Part shown: piece after piece, positions 50,059-58,494 of the stretch
How the letters are laid out: each line of letters starts with the position of its first letter
Position numbering within the stretch: the first letter of the stretch is position 1
Assembly (NCBI RefSeq): GCF_003634705.1
Contig: NZ_RBWU01000004.1
Location: forward strand, 740,236-804,235
Direction of reading: 5' to 3'
DNA from: Actinomadura pelletieri DSM 43383
Lineage (GTDB): Bacteria; Actinomycetota; Actinomycetes; Streptosporangiales; Streptosporangiaceae
Length of the DNA: 64,000 nucleotides
Translations under genes and position numbers: made by a program
The notes under the pieces: model-generated
Database searches by the model: none
Seen by the model: only the letters and a program-made list of their open reading frames with translations
What the model was told of the DNA's origin: nothing

Positions 50059-50866
50059 GGAGCACGGCGGTGACCGACACGGCGACGAACGCGGACGCCG
50101 TACGCGGCGGAAGGGTCTCGAAGGCGAGCACCGCCACCAGGTAGGACGCGATGGGGTTCGTCATGGTCATCGCGGTCATCGCGGCGGGCAGCGACCCGGC
50201 GGCGAACGCCCGCTGCTCCAGGACGAGCCCGAGCAGCGTGCTCCCGGCGAGGGCGTACCCGGGCCAGTCGACGGCGGTGGCCGCCACACCGTCGTCGAGG
50301 AGGCCGGCGGTGGTGAGCTTGATCAGCACGGCGGTCGCGGCGAAGAACAGGCCGGCGCAGACGCCGAGGAGCGCCGCCCTGATCGGACCCCGGCGCAGCC
50401 ATGCCGCCCGGGACAGCACGATCACCAGCGGCAGGGCGATCAGCCCGGCGAGCAGCAGTCGCGGCCGGGACGGCTCCCCCGCGGGCGGGATCGCGCCCGG
50501 CACGGTGAACAGGACGGCGAGACCCGCCGACACGGCGACCCCGCCGAGCAGGTCCATCCGCGCGGGGCGCCGTCCGGTGCCGACCGTGCCGAGCAGGATG
50601 GTGAACACGAGCTGGGTGACCAGGAGCGGCTGGACGATCGCGGTCGACCCGAAGTGCAACGCGACGGCCTGGGTGAAGAACCCGGCGAGGTTCACCGCCC
50701 ATCCGGTCAGCCACACCGGATCGCGGACCAGCCGCCGGATCAGGCCCTGCGCCGCCGTGGCGTCCAGTCCGCCGCGCACGGCACGCCGGGCCGCGCGGTA
50801 CTGCAACGCCGCCGCCCCGGCGAACAGGAACGCGGCGAGCAGGCCGAACGCGGCGGACCAGGCCAT
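49976..50866 (-). CDS. DMT-superfamily (EamA-like) transporter
   Basis: A 296-residue membrane protein with about nine to ten helices arranged as two repeats. GLLAAFLFAGAAALQYRAARRA and GSTAIVQPLLVTQLVFTILLGTV are typical of the DMT proteins related to magnesium/nucleotide-sugar exporters. The second half has AMTAMTMTNPIASYLVAVLAFETLPP. The ATG overlaps the stop of the WS/DGAT gene by four bases (ATGA). Its 3' end overlaps the convergent acyltransferase gene by 83 bp. The substrate is unknown. Confidence 0.82.
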   Translation of the reverse strand: MAWSAAFGLLAAFLFAGAAALQYRAARRAVRGGLDATAAQGLIRRLVRDPVWLTGWAVNLAGFFTQAVALHFGSTAIVQPLLVTQLVFTILLGTVGTGRRPARMDLLGGVAVSAGLAVLFTVPGAIPPAGEPSRPRLLLAGLIALPLVIVLSRAAWLRRGPIRAALLGVCAGLFFAATAVLIKLTTAGLLDDGVAATAVDWPGYALAGSTLLGLVLEQRAFAAGSLPAAMTAMTMTNPIASYLVAVLAFETLPPRTASAFVAVSVTAVLLTAGVAMLSRSAAATRRHEETPDGAAP

Positions 50867-52290
50867 CAGGATGTCCCGGCCCGGGTGTCGCCGTCCGCGC
50901 CGAGACCGGCGGTCAGTTCGTCGAACGCCCGCGCCATCCCGCCGGTGAACGTGTCCGCCTCGGGAAGCAGCGCGGGCTCGGCGGTCACGGAGATGTGCAG
51001 CGCCCCGTTCCAGCTCAGCGCGCCCACGGCGAACGGCACACCGTCGGCGAGCGGCAGGATCGGGTGGACGTCGCCGAGCGGCGCGCCCGCCATCGACATC
51101 GGCACCGCGGGTCCGGGCATGTTGGACACGATCCCGCCGAAGTACCGGCCCCGGTACGTGCCGCGCGCGGCGCGGGCGTGCAGCCACGGCGGCAGGACGC
51201 CGATCATGCCGACCACGGCGGTGCTTGCCACCGCCCGGCCCGACCTGCGGCGCCGCTCGGCGGACCGGTGCACGGCCGCGAGCCGCTCGTGGACGGGCAT
51301 CGGGTCGACGGGAACGTCCAGCCGCAGCGCGGCCGTCAGGTTGCCCGGCACGGCGGTGCGGCCCCGGCCGGGCGGGGCGGGCGCGCGCAGCGTCATCGGC
51401 ACGGCGGCGCGCAGGGCCCGGCCGTCGGCGCGTTCGCCGCGGCGGGCGAGCGCGTCCGCGACGACCTCGCCGACCAGCGCGAGCAGCACGTCGGTGACGC
51501 GGACACCGGCGGACCTGGCGGCGTCCCGCACCCGGTCGAGCGGCAGCGTGACCGTCCCGAAGGAGCGGTCGGACCCCATGGCGTCGGTGCCGCTCCGGAC
51601 GAGTGACACCGTCGGCGCGGTGCCGTCCAGCCCGAGCAGGAGCAGGCCGGGGACGACGGCGGCGGCGCGCGCGAACCCACCGGGACCTCGCATCGGCGCC
51701 GCCTCCGGTAGCGGCGGCTCCAGGATGCCGCGCAGGATGTCGACGACGCCGATGCCGTCCGCGATGGCATGGTGGAGAAGGATCACGACGGCGTCCGGCC
51801 CCGCCGACCCGTCCGCGACGAGCCAGACACGCCACAGGGGACGGTCCAGGTCGAGGGGCGCGGCGACAAGGCGGGCGACGAGATCGTCGAGCGCGCGGCG
51901 CCCGCCGGGCGCGGGCAGGTCGATGGACCGGACATGCCGGTCGAGGTCGATCTCGCCGGCGTCGACCCAGCGGGGCCGCCGTGCCCGGCCACCGGGGACG
52001 ATTCGCTGCGTGAGGCGCGGCAGCCTCGGCAGCCGCTCGGCCATGAGGTCACGCATCCGGTCGACGGGCGGCCCCGGCCCGGCGAACTCGGCGACACCGC
52101 CGACGACCTGCGGGACGGCGGCGCTCTCGACATGCAGAAAGAACGCGTCGGCGGCCGCGACCCGCTGCGCCTGTGCTCTTCCCCCGTCCCTTTCCCTGTC
52201 CCTTCCCTGCCCCCGCCGCCGTGCCCGTCGCGGGGGCCGCGCGGGCCGGGCGTCCTCCGGATCGGCCGCACCCGCCTCGGAACGGATCAA
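50866..52290 (-). CDS. Wax ester synthase/diacylglycerol acyltransferase (WS/DGAT)
   Basis: A 474-residue acyltransferase that makes triacylglycerol or wax esters from acyl-CoA. The catalytic motif HHxxxDG appears as LLHHAIADGI (His173-His174 ... Asp178-Gly179). DAFFLHVESA at residue 48 is the usual start of the fold. The C-terminal SNMPGPAVPMSMAGAPL holds the NxPGP-type block. The first ~45 residues are Arg-rich and not conserved, but the TTG start at 52290 is preceded by GGAGGGG at proper distance. The four-base overlap with the DMT transporter means co-translation. Confidence 0.87.
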   Translation of the reverse strand: MIRSEAGAADPEDARPARPPRRARRRGQGRDRERDGGRAQAQRVAAADAFFLHVESAAVPQVVGGVAEFAGPGPPVDRMRDLMAERLPRLPRLTQRIVPGGRARRPRWVDAGEIDLDRHVRSIDLPAPGGRRALDDLVARLVAAPLDLDRPLWRVWLVADGSAGPDAVVILLHHAIADGIGVVDILRGILEPPLPEAAPMRGPGGFARAAAVVPGLLLLGLDGTAPTVSLVRSGTDAMGSDRSFGTVTLPLDRVRDAARSAGVRVTDVLLALVGEVVADALARRGERADGRALRAAVPMTLRAPAPPGRGRTAVPGNLTAALRLDVPVDPMPVHERLAAVHRSAERRRRSGRAVASTAVVGMIGVLPPWLHARAARGTYRGRYFGGIVSNMPGPAVPMSMAGAPLGDVHPILPLADGVPFAVGALSWNGALHISVTAEPALLPEADTFTGGMARAFDELTAGLGADGDTRAGTS

Positions 52291-52710
52291 CGCGCCCCTC
52301 CCGCCTCATCCGTCACACCGCCCACTACCGATCATCTTCCCCGTCATCGACAGCAACGACCAGGGTCGGTTTATTGCGATGCGTTCGCAGTGGACGTGAG
52401 CGGCGGGTGCGGCGAGGCGGACGAGGCGTCCCGGCGGATCGGGCTCAGCGCCTCGGGCACGGCGGGGGTGGGTGGCCGGCGGGCGAGACGGTCCCGCGGC
52501 GTCCGCCCCGGCACCGCGGGACCGTCCGGCCCGCCGGCGACCACCGGTGCGCGTCAGGCCGCCGCGCGGGCTCCCCTCCTCAACAGCCCACGGGCGCCAC
52601 GGCGCTCCGGCTCCCACCATGTTCAGCGTACGTCCGCCGTGATGTGTCACACGGGTGGTCTACCAGGGACGATGCACCGGCACGGCTTCCGTGGGACCAG
52701 CCGGACGGGG
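52291..52710. other. 420-bp gap with one terminator and no supported gene
   Basis: The stretch lies between two minus-strand genes. It holds the terminator at 52488-52525 and an AT-richer part (52360-52395) that may carry the WS/DGAT promoter. A frame at 52306-52650 on the minus strand is Arg/Pro/Gly-rich without coding character. Confidence 0.5.
52488..52525 (-). terminator. Terminator-like hairpin after the mbtH gene
   Basis: ACGGTCCCGCGG (52488-52499) pairs perfectly over 12 bp with CCGCGGGACCGT (52514-52525) around a 14-base loop. It lies ~190 bases beyond the MbtH stop and before the WS/DGAT gene. No T-run. Confidence 0.6.
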
Positions 52711-52908
52711 TCAGGACCGCAGGCTTCGCGGGCGCAGGTCGGTCCAGTTCTCGGTGATGTGGGTGAGGCAGTCCGCCCTCGCGGCGGGGCCGAACACGGT
52801 CGTCCACCCGGCGGGGACGTCGGCGAACTCGGGCCACAGGGAGTGCTGGCCCTCGTCGTTGACGAGGACGAGGAACGTGCCGTCGGGGTCGTCGAACGGG
52901 TTGGTCAT
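52711..52908 (-). CDS. MbtH-family protein
   Basis: A 65-residue MbtH-like chaperone that activates adenylation domains of non-ribosomal peptide synthetases. NPFDDPDGTFLVLVNDEGQHSLWPEFADVPAGW includes the invariant SLWP and the two downstream tryptophans (GWTTVFG, ENWTDLRP). The start is ATG 52908 after AGGAGATCTG. It starts one base after the stop of the N-monooxygenase gene, so it belongs to the siderophore operon. No NRPS gene is in the window, so its partner must be elsewhere or lost. Confidence 0.95.
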   Translation of the reverse strand: MTNPFDDPDGTFLVLVNDEGQHSLWPEFADVPAGWTTVFGPAARADCLTHITENWTDLRPRSLRS

Positions 52909-52909
52909 G

Positions 52910-54199
52910 TCAGATCTCCTGGGTGACGGGAGCGGAGCGGCGGGCGATGGAACGGACGATCTCACCGGTGCGGACGGCGGTCATGGACAGCAGGGACGAG
53001 GCGATGCCGTGGCTGTGCTCGGTGGCGCCCTGAAGGTAGACGTTCCAGCGCGGCCCGGGTGCGGTGGCGACACGGTAGTCGCGTTCCACGACGGGACGTC
53101 CGTCGGAGCCGGTCCGGCAGTGGGCTGCGGCCTCGCCGAGCAGGGCGAGGGGGTCGCGCTCGCGGTAGCCGGTGGCGTAGACGAGAACGTCGGCGTCCAG
53201 CTCGGTCTCCTCACCGGTCGGCATGAACCGCACCCTCGCGCGCACTCCCCCGGGCTCCTCCCCGACGTCCACCAGACGGGAGGCGTTGAGGATGCGGAGC
53301 CGTTCGGCGCCCGCGACCTTCTCGGCGTAGGAGCGCCGGTACAGCTCGTCGATGAGGTCGAGGTCGACCACGGAGTAGTTGGTGTTGCGCGAGTAGTCGA
53401 ACAACATCCGCTTCACCTCGTCGGAGGCCGCGTAGTAGTGGTCGACGGCCTCCGGGTCGAAGATGCGGTTGGCGAACGAACTGTCGTCGGCGGGCGAGTA
53501 CCCGTACCGGGCGAACACCGCGCACACCTCGGCGTCCACGAAGGTGCGGTGCAGGTATTCGACGGCCTCGGCGGCGCTCTGCCCCGCGCCGACCACGACG
53601 AACCGCTTCGGGTGCCATCCGGGACGCTCGCCGAGGCGCGTGAGCAGGTCCTCGGTGTGCCAGATCCGCTCGCCCGCCTGGACACCGTCCGGCAGGACGG
53701 GTTCCAGACCGGCGCCGATGACCACGTTGCGGGTCAGGTGCCTCTCCAGTTCGTCGCCACGCCGCACGACGACTTCGAGGGTGTCGTCGTCGTAGGGGCG
53801 CAGCGCGACCACTTCGGACCCGTAGCGGACCCGATCGGTGAACGCGGCGGCCACCCATTCGAGGTAGTCGTGGAACTCCATCCGCGTCGGGAACATCGTC
53901 TTGTGGTTGACGAAGTCGATGAGGCGACCTTGGGCGTGCAGGTACGCCAGGAACGAGTAGGGGCTCGCGGGGTTGCGCAGCGTCACCAGGTCCTTCAGGA
54001 AGTGGACCTGCATGGTGGCGCCGTCGATGAGCATGCCCCGGTGCCAGCCGAACTCCTGTTGCTTCTCGAAGAACACCGCGTCCACGCCGTCCCCGTCGAC
54101 CGCGGTCTCGTCGAGCGCGACGGCGAGGGCCAGGTTGGACGGACCGAATCCGACGCCCACCACGTCGCGCACGGGGGGCTGTACGCACTCCTCTGACAT
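52910..54199 (-). CDS. L-ornithine/L-lysine N-monooxygenase (siderophore biosynthesis)
   Basis: A 429-residue FAD/NADPH N-hydroxylase of the SidA/PvdA/IucD family that makes the hydroxamate precursor of siderophores. GVGFGPSNLAL (residues 15-25) is the FAD motif. FHWHRGMLIDG-type sequence appears as FGWHRGMLIDGATMQVHFLKDL, and VVVGAGQSAAEAVEYL (~200) is the NADPH motif. YATGYRERDPLALL is the C-terminal family block. Whether ornithine or lysine is used cannot be read directly. It is co-transcribed with the binding protein upstream (10-base gap) and MbtH downstream. Confidence 0.93.
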   Translation of the reverse strand: MSEECVQPPVRDVVGVGFGPSNLALAVALDETAVDGDGVDAVFFEKQQEFGWHRGMLIDGATMQVHFLKDLVTLRNPASPYSFLAYLHAQGRLIDFVNHKTMFPTRMEFHDYLEWVAAAFTDRVRYGSEVVALRPYDDDTLEVVVRRGDELERHLTRNVVIGAGLEPVLPDGVQAGERIWHTEDLLTRLGERPGWHPKRFVVVGAGQSAAEAVEYLHRTFVDAEVCAVFARYGYSPADDSSFANRIFDPEAVDHYYAASDEVKRMLFDYSRNTNYSVVDLDLIDELYRRSYAEKVAGAERLRILNASRLVDVGEEPGGVRARVRFMPTGEETELDADVLVYATGYRERDPLALLGEAAAHCRTGSDGRPVVERDYRVATAPGPRWNVYLQGATEHSHGIASSLLSMTAVRTGEIVRSIARRSAPVTQEI

Positions 54200-54209
54200 C
54201 GGCCGGTCC

Positions 54210-55229
54210 TCAGGCTGTCTTCGCCGCGGCGGCGGCCTTGGCGATCTTCGGGACGACCTGGTCGACGACGTACGGCACCGACAGCGGGGTCGGGGTGCGC
54301 AGCGGCCAGAAGGACTTGAGGTCGAGCGCCACGTACGAGCCGCGCTTGACGACGCCGAGGTCGGCGAACAGCTTGCCGCCCTCGATCTTCTTCTGTGTGG
54401 CGGGGTCGTCGTTGTAGTGGCTGATCAGCACGTCCACGTCCAGCACTGAGACCTTCTCCATGCTCAGTTCGGCGGCGAACCCGTCGCCGGGAAGCTTCTT
54501 GACGGACTCGGGCAGCACCATGCCGAACTGGTTGAGCAGCTTGACGCTGGTGTCGTTCTCCGACTTCATCACCCCGATGTTCCCGTTGGGGAAGACGCTG
54601 GTGAAGGCGACCTTCTTGCCGTTCAGCTCGGGGTGGCGGGTCCTCACGGCGGCCATTCCGGTGTCGACCCTGCCGACGAGGGCGCGGCCCTCGTCGACGC
54701 GCCCGACGGCCTTGGCGACCACCATGGTGATCGCCTGCCAGGCGTCCTCGGCGGGCCCGGTCTGGTAGGCGACGGTCGGCGCCAGCTTGGAGAGCTTGTC
54801 GTACTCCTTGTCGATGGTGAAGTCCCCCGCCGCGAGGATCAGGTCCGGGCGCAGCGCCGCGACCTCCTCCAGGTTGAACCCGGCCTCCCCCGCCTTGAGC
54901 GTCTTCGGCTTCTGGCCGGTGAGCCTGGGCGCGCTCCAGGGGGCGAGGCCGTCCGGCTGGACGCCGGTCAGCTCGACCATCCCGACGGGGGTGACGCCGA
55001 GTGCGAGCAACGCGTCCTGGTCGACCTCGCCGAGCGCGACGACGCGCTTCGGCGCGGATTCGATCCTGGCGGTGCCGAGCTTGTGGGTGATCGTGACCGG
55101 GAACGCCCCGGTCGCGGCGTTGCCGGCCGGGGCGTCGTCCGGGGGTTCGTCTTCGCCGCACGCGGCGACCGTGCCCAGGCTGAGCACGAGCGCGGCGGTG
55201 ATGGCCATACGCCGCATAATGGTGCGCAT
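54210..55229 (-). CDS. Siderophore ABC transporter substrate-binding lipoprotein
   Basis: A 339-residue FhuD/FecB-type periplasmic-binding lipoprotein. The signal peptide ends in the lipobox TVAAC with Cys24. PKRVVALGEVDQDALLALGVTPVGMV and LRPDLILAAGDFT are the standard class III binding-protein blocks. It should capture ferric siderophore; the permease and ATPase are not in the window. The start chosen is ATG 55229; ATG 55217 (four codons later) is also possible. An IdeR/DmdR iron box lies 57 bases upstream, so the operon is iron-repressed. Confidence 0.9.
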   Translation of the reverse strand: MRTIMRRMAITAALVLSLGTVAACGEDEPPDDAPAGNAATGAFPVTITHKLGTARIESAPKRVVALGEVDQDALLALGVTPVGMVELTGVQPDGLAPWSAPRLTGQKPKTLKAGEAGFNLEEVAALRPDLILAAGDFTIDKEYDKLSKLAPTVAYQTGPAEDAWQAITMVVAKAVGRVDEGRALVGRVDTGMAAVRTRHPELNGKKVAFTSVFPNGNIGVMKSENDTSVKLLNQFGMVLPESVKKLPGDGFAAELSMEKVSVLDVDVLISHYNDDPATQKKIEGGKLFADLGVVKRGSYVALDLKSFWPLRTPTPLSVPYVVDQVVPKIAKAAAAAKTA

Positions 55230-55285
55230 AGAGGACCGCTGTCCTTCCGGGGGTTCCAGGGGGGTCGGGGAGTGTCGGGGCGATC

Positions 55286-55304
55286 TTAGGTTAGCCTCAC
55301 CTAA
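55286..55304 (-). promoter_or_regulatory. Iron box (IdeR/DmdR site) of the siderophore operon
   Basis: TTAGGTTAGCCTCACCTAA matches the actinobacterial DmdR1/IdeR consensus TTAGGTTAGGCTCACCTAA at 18 of 19 bases. It precedes the binding protein-monooxygenase-MbtH operon. Confidence 0.92.
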
Positions 55305-55378
55305 CCACGCAATGGTTGCGGGGGTCTCGGCGGCCTCGCCCGACGCCTCACGGCTCGACCTTGCCCTGGAAAATCGGA

Positions 55379-55397
55379 AAAGGTTAGCCTTGCCTAA
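55379..55397 (+). promoter_or_regulatory. Second iron box, facing the salicylate synthase remnant
   Basis: AAAGGTTAGCCTTGCCTAA keeps GGTTAG, CT and CCTAA of the IdeR/DmdR consensus but differs in the first bases and centre. It lies ~45 bases before the first start codon of the broken salicylate synthase, so that gene was once iron-regulated too. Confidence 0.8.
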
Positions 55398-55441
55398 GTT
55401 TCGGGACCGTTCCGGACCCGTGAACCCGGGAGTTGGCTGCC

Positions 55442-56422
55442 TTGTCCGTCGATCTGCGCGCTGACGCGGAACCCGCCGAACCGGTCGTCGAGACCACCTC
55501 CGACCCCTTTCCCTGATGGCCCGGCTGGCCGGCTCGGGGATGTTCACCGAGTACGTGGTCTACGAACGGCGCGGCCTCTAAGGGCATCGTGTCCCGGCGG
55601 TTGGACGTCGTCCGTCCCGTCGACATCGTCGCGACCTCCGTGCGTGGACGTCGCACGAACACCCCGGCACGCTCGTTCCTGCTCGACCTCGACGGTTTCC
55701 AGGCCACCGGTTTCAGCCCCGAGGTTCTCGTGTCGGTGGACGCCACGGGCCACGTCACGACTCAACCCCTCGCGGGCACCCGCGCCTTCGGTCTCGGCGC
55801 CGCCACCGACGCCCGCACCCCGCACGACCTGGAGACCGACCCGAAGGAGATCTACGAGCCCGCCGTCTCCGTCCGCACCTTCCAGGAGGAGCTGTACCGG
55901 GTCTGCCATCCCGGGACCGTTCAGGTCACGGGGTTCATGGCGGTGAAGGAACGCGGCGGCGTCCAGCGCCTCGGCTCCAGGGTCGGCGGCGTCCTCGCCC
56001 CCGGCCGCACGTCCTGGGACGCCTTCGACGCCCTGTTCCCCGGCGTCACCGTGTCCGGCATCCCGAAACCGGACTCGATCGAGGCGATCACCCGCCTCCA
56101 CGCGCACCGCGGCCTGTACTCCGGCGCCGTCATCGCGGTCTCCCACGACGGCGCCCTCGACTCCGCCCTCGTCCTGCGCGCCCTCTGCAACCGCGACGGC
56201 CGCGCCTGGCTCCGCGCGGACGCGGGGATCGTCGACGCGTCCACCCCCGACCGCGAGTACGAGAAGACCCGCGAGAAACTTTCCAGCATCGCGCCCCACA
56301 TCGTCACCTCCCCACTGAACCGACTCACAAGGCGCCGCGCTGATAGGCGTGGTACTGGGACACGAGGGTGGGGGTGTCGTACGAGGGCCACAAGGTCATC
56401 TCGCCGGTGTCGCGGTCGATGA
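55442..56422 (+). pseudogene. Salicylate synthase (MbtI/Irp9-type) remnant
   Basis: The N-terminal fragment reads SVDLRADAEPAEPVVE ... SDPFP and stops at 55516; it continues one frame over as LMARLAGSGMFTEYVVYERRG and stops at 55581. From 55589 the frame resumes as VDIVATSVRGRRTNTPARSF and runs through the complete C-terminal half of a salicylate synthase (RGLYSGAV, GRAWLRADAGIVDASTPDRE). About 170 central residues are missing. Family-invariant residues are changed: EPLAGTRA is QPLAGTRA, KEIxEHA is KEIYEPA, VQHLGS is VQRLGS, and the final EExxEKL acidic pair is EKTREKL. The original stop is lost, and the frame reads into the next gene. Confidence 0.85.
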
Positions 56423-56894
56423 TGAGGACACCGCCGGGCGTCCCGGACGGCGGGTCGGCGGGCCGGACGACGAAGCCCCTGTCGAACGGCTCGACGGACA
56501 GCAGCACGGGATGCCCCGCGGTCTTGGTGTACCAGGCGTCGGCGAGCCGCCATGCCTCGGGACGGTCGACCGGGGCCGTCCGCAGACCGTAGGCGGCGAG
56601 GACGTCGGAGACGGCACGGACCGTCCGGCAGCGGCTGATGCCGCAGGCCAGGCAGACGACCTGGCCATCGGCGTCGCGGCCGTAGCGGTGGGCGGTGAGG
56701 ACGGTGTTCAACGCCGCGGACGTCGCGAGGGCCAGCGTCCGCGCCGTCCGCACAAAGGACAGCGTGTACGGGTCAAGCGTGCCCGCGTTGCGTTCGACGA
56801 GGAGGTCGAGCGCGCGCGGGTCCGCCCGCATGGCGGCGGTCATGGCCGACCGCACCTGCGCGGCGGTCGTCCCCCGCAGGTCGCGGCGGCTCAT
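56325..56894 (-). CDS. Unknown protein paired with an ATP-binding regulator
   Basis: A 189-residue soluble protein. The centre has VVCLACGISRCRTVRAVSDVLAAYG, with three cysteines. The C-terminal FVVRPADPPSGTPGGVLIIDRDTGEMTLWPSYDTPTLV resembles the YrhB/Imm35-like fold in which a 'GxxLVDRxTGEV' strand is conserved, but the match is loose. Its ATG overlaps the stop of the ATP-binding gene by four bases, so the two form a unit. Function unknown. Its 3' end overlaps the read-through of the salicylate synthase remnant. Confidence 0.7.
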   Translation of the reverse strand: MSRRDLRGTTAAQVRSAMTAAMRADPRALDLLVERNAGTLDPYTLSFVRTARTLALATSAALNTVLTAHRYGRDADGQVVCLACGISRCRTVRAVSDVLAAYGLRTAPVDRPEAWRLADAWYTKTAGHPVLLSVEPFDRGFVVRPADPPSGTPGGVLIIDRDTGEMTLWPSYDTPTLVSQYHAYQRGAL

Positions 56895-57325
56895 GCCACC
56901 GCTCCGAGGGTCGTGTCGAAGAGCGCGGCGACGGTACGGGAGCGGTCGTTACCGAACCACCCCCACCCGGCCGCGAGCAACGACACGGTACGCAGGCCCC
57001 GACCGGACTCGGCGTACTCCTCGACATCGGTGACGGCGGGTTCGGACGGGGCGCCCTCATCGGTGACGGAGACGGCGACCGCTCCGTCCCAGCGAATGAC
57101 CTCGACGCCGAAGACGCCGCCGGGCTGCCCCGACTTGGTGTGGCGGAGCGCGTTGACCACGAGTTCGTCGACCGCGAGAAGCACCTCGTCCAACTGGGGA
57201 CAGTCGGCGAGAAGCGCGGCGGCGAAGCGGCGGGCGGCGCGGGCCTGGTCGAGTCCACCGGGGAAGTCACGCCGCCAGCGCAACGCGCTCACCGGGACGG
57301 ACGTAACGGGAATCAGGCAGGACAT
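56891..57325 (-). CDS. RsbW-like ATP-binding protein
   Basis: A 144-residue single-domain histidine-kinase-type ATPase of the anti-sigma factor class (HATPase_c_2). The N box is VLLAVDELVVNALRHTKSG, the G1 box VTDEGAP, and the G2 region SGRGLRTVSLLAAGWGW. Dozens of such proteins exist per actinomycete genome, many controlling development or stress with unknown partners. The ATG 57325 is preceded by GAGGAAA. The coupled downstream gene suggests the pair acts together. Confidence 0.87.
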   Translation of the reverse strand: MSCLIPVTSVPVSALRWRRDFPGGLDQARAARRFAAALLADCPQLDEVLLAVDELVVNALRHTKSGQPGGVFGVEVIRWDGAVAVSVTDEGAPSEPAVTDVEEYAESGRGLRTVSLLAAGWGWFGNDRSRTVAALFDTTLGAVA

Positions 57326-57961
57326 GGGTTTCCTCAACAGTGTGCGTCCGGTTCGTCATCGAGCGTGTTCATCGTCACAGCACGAACCGGCGCGCACCCA
57401 CGAATCCCCTAGTCAGAGCCCTGATGCGGACGCCTGCGAAACGAGCTTGGCGGCCCCGTGCACGACACCCCCGAACGCCCACCACCCGAACCTCCACCCC
57501 GCCACGCGTTCGGAAGGGCCGACCACAGACAGCTCAGTGTGGGGCTCGCCCCCTGCATCCTCTCCGCCCTAGACCAACCGGCATTCGACAACCAGCCGGG
57601 AACGTCGAGCCGGGACCTGATGCGGCACTGAAGGACGGCGCAGCCGAACCACCCGGGCGCCGCTCCCAGCCGTACGCCGCCCAAAGCAAGGAGCTGACCA
57701 ACGTGCGAGACGGGTGACCAGGGGCATCCCCTTCCTGAATGGAACCTTCCCGCCGCGCGCTTGCGGTCAGCGGACGATGCGGATGTTGTTCCTGCCCGAC
57801 CTCCACCGAACCCGGGTTCGCGCAGCGCCCCTACCCGATGACCGGCACGCCCGATGACCGGCACGCGGAGGCGAAGTACGCGACGTTGGAGCGCGATACG
57901 CGGTCCCGGGGCCTATCGGACGCAGCGGCACGAAGCCCGGATCTACTGCTCGCCAAGGAGG
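57326..57961. other. 636-bp region without a supported gene
   Basis: Several frames are open, but none shows third-position GC bias or a recognisable motif. A 16-base sequence CGATGACCGGCACGCC is duplicated in tandem at about 57837-57868 with one final-base change. The stretch looks like decayed accessory DNA. Confidence 0.5.
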
Positions 57962-58354
57962 TCATCGCGTCCGTCGCCGTTTGAAAGCCGCCGCGATTCC
58001 GGCTCCGATCGCGAAGGGAATGGTGATGAGAGTCGCGAGCAGCGGCAGCGCCCAGTCCGGGTTCGTGCAAGCGAGAAGGACCGCCGGTACGACGGCGGCA
58101 GGGGCGACCAGCAGCGCCGCGATTCGCCTTCCGCCCGTCAGTAACGTCAGAGCGCCGAGGCCTAACACACCGGACGCGGCGTAGACGTGCGGCCGCGCCT
58201 CCCTCGCCGTCCGCTCCTCCTCACTGGTTCCCCAGTCCACCACCGGCACGGCTCGGCCCATGGCGCTGTAGAGCCAGCAGACGCCGATGACGATGATGAC
58301 GAGCGCCACCATGGCCACGGGATCGATTCGCTTGATCCGGTCACGAATGGTCAT
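57962..58354 (-). CDS. Small membrane protein of unknown function
   Basis: A 130-residue protein with three or four membrane segments: VAMVALVIIVIGVCWLYSAMG, then VLGLGALTLLTGG, ALLVAPAAVVPAVLLAC, LLATLITIPFAIGAGIAAAF, ending FKRRRTR. A charged loop (SEEERTAREARPH) lies after the first helix. I do not recognise the family. The start chosen is ATG 58354; the frame is open to 58432, but those residues are basic and lack a ribosome-binding site. Confidence 0.6.
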   Translation of the reverse strand: MTIRDRIKRIDPVAMVALVIIVIGVCWLYSAMGRAVPVVDWGTSEEERTAREARPHVYAASGVLGLGALTLLTGGRRIAALLVAPAAVVPAVLLACTNPDWALPLLATLITIPFAIGAGIAAAFKRRRTR

Positions 58355-58494
58355 GGGGCCATCCCATCCTTGGCGTATGCGGATTGCAATGATCAGCCTG
58401 CGCATCTTGCCGGTCGAGCGATATCGCCCCAAGTTTTCGAAGTCGATTTCGCGACCCGGGGCGACTCGCTGATCCTCTATGCGTGCGAGGTCAC

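Noticed and set aside
52306..52650. Minus-strand ORF between WS/DGAT and MbtH genes
   Set aside because: Low-complexity Arg/Pro/Gly composition, no ribosome-binding site, and it runs through the terminator hairpin.
57409..57864. 151-codon minus-strand ORF
   Set aside because: No third-position GC bias, no motif and no start signal; probably chance in non-coding DNA.
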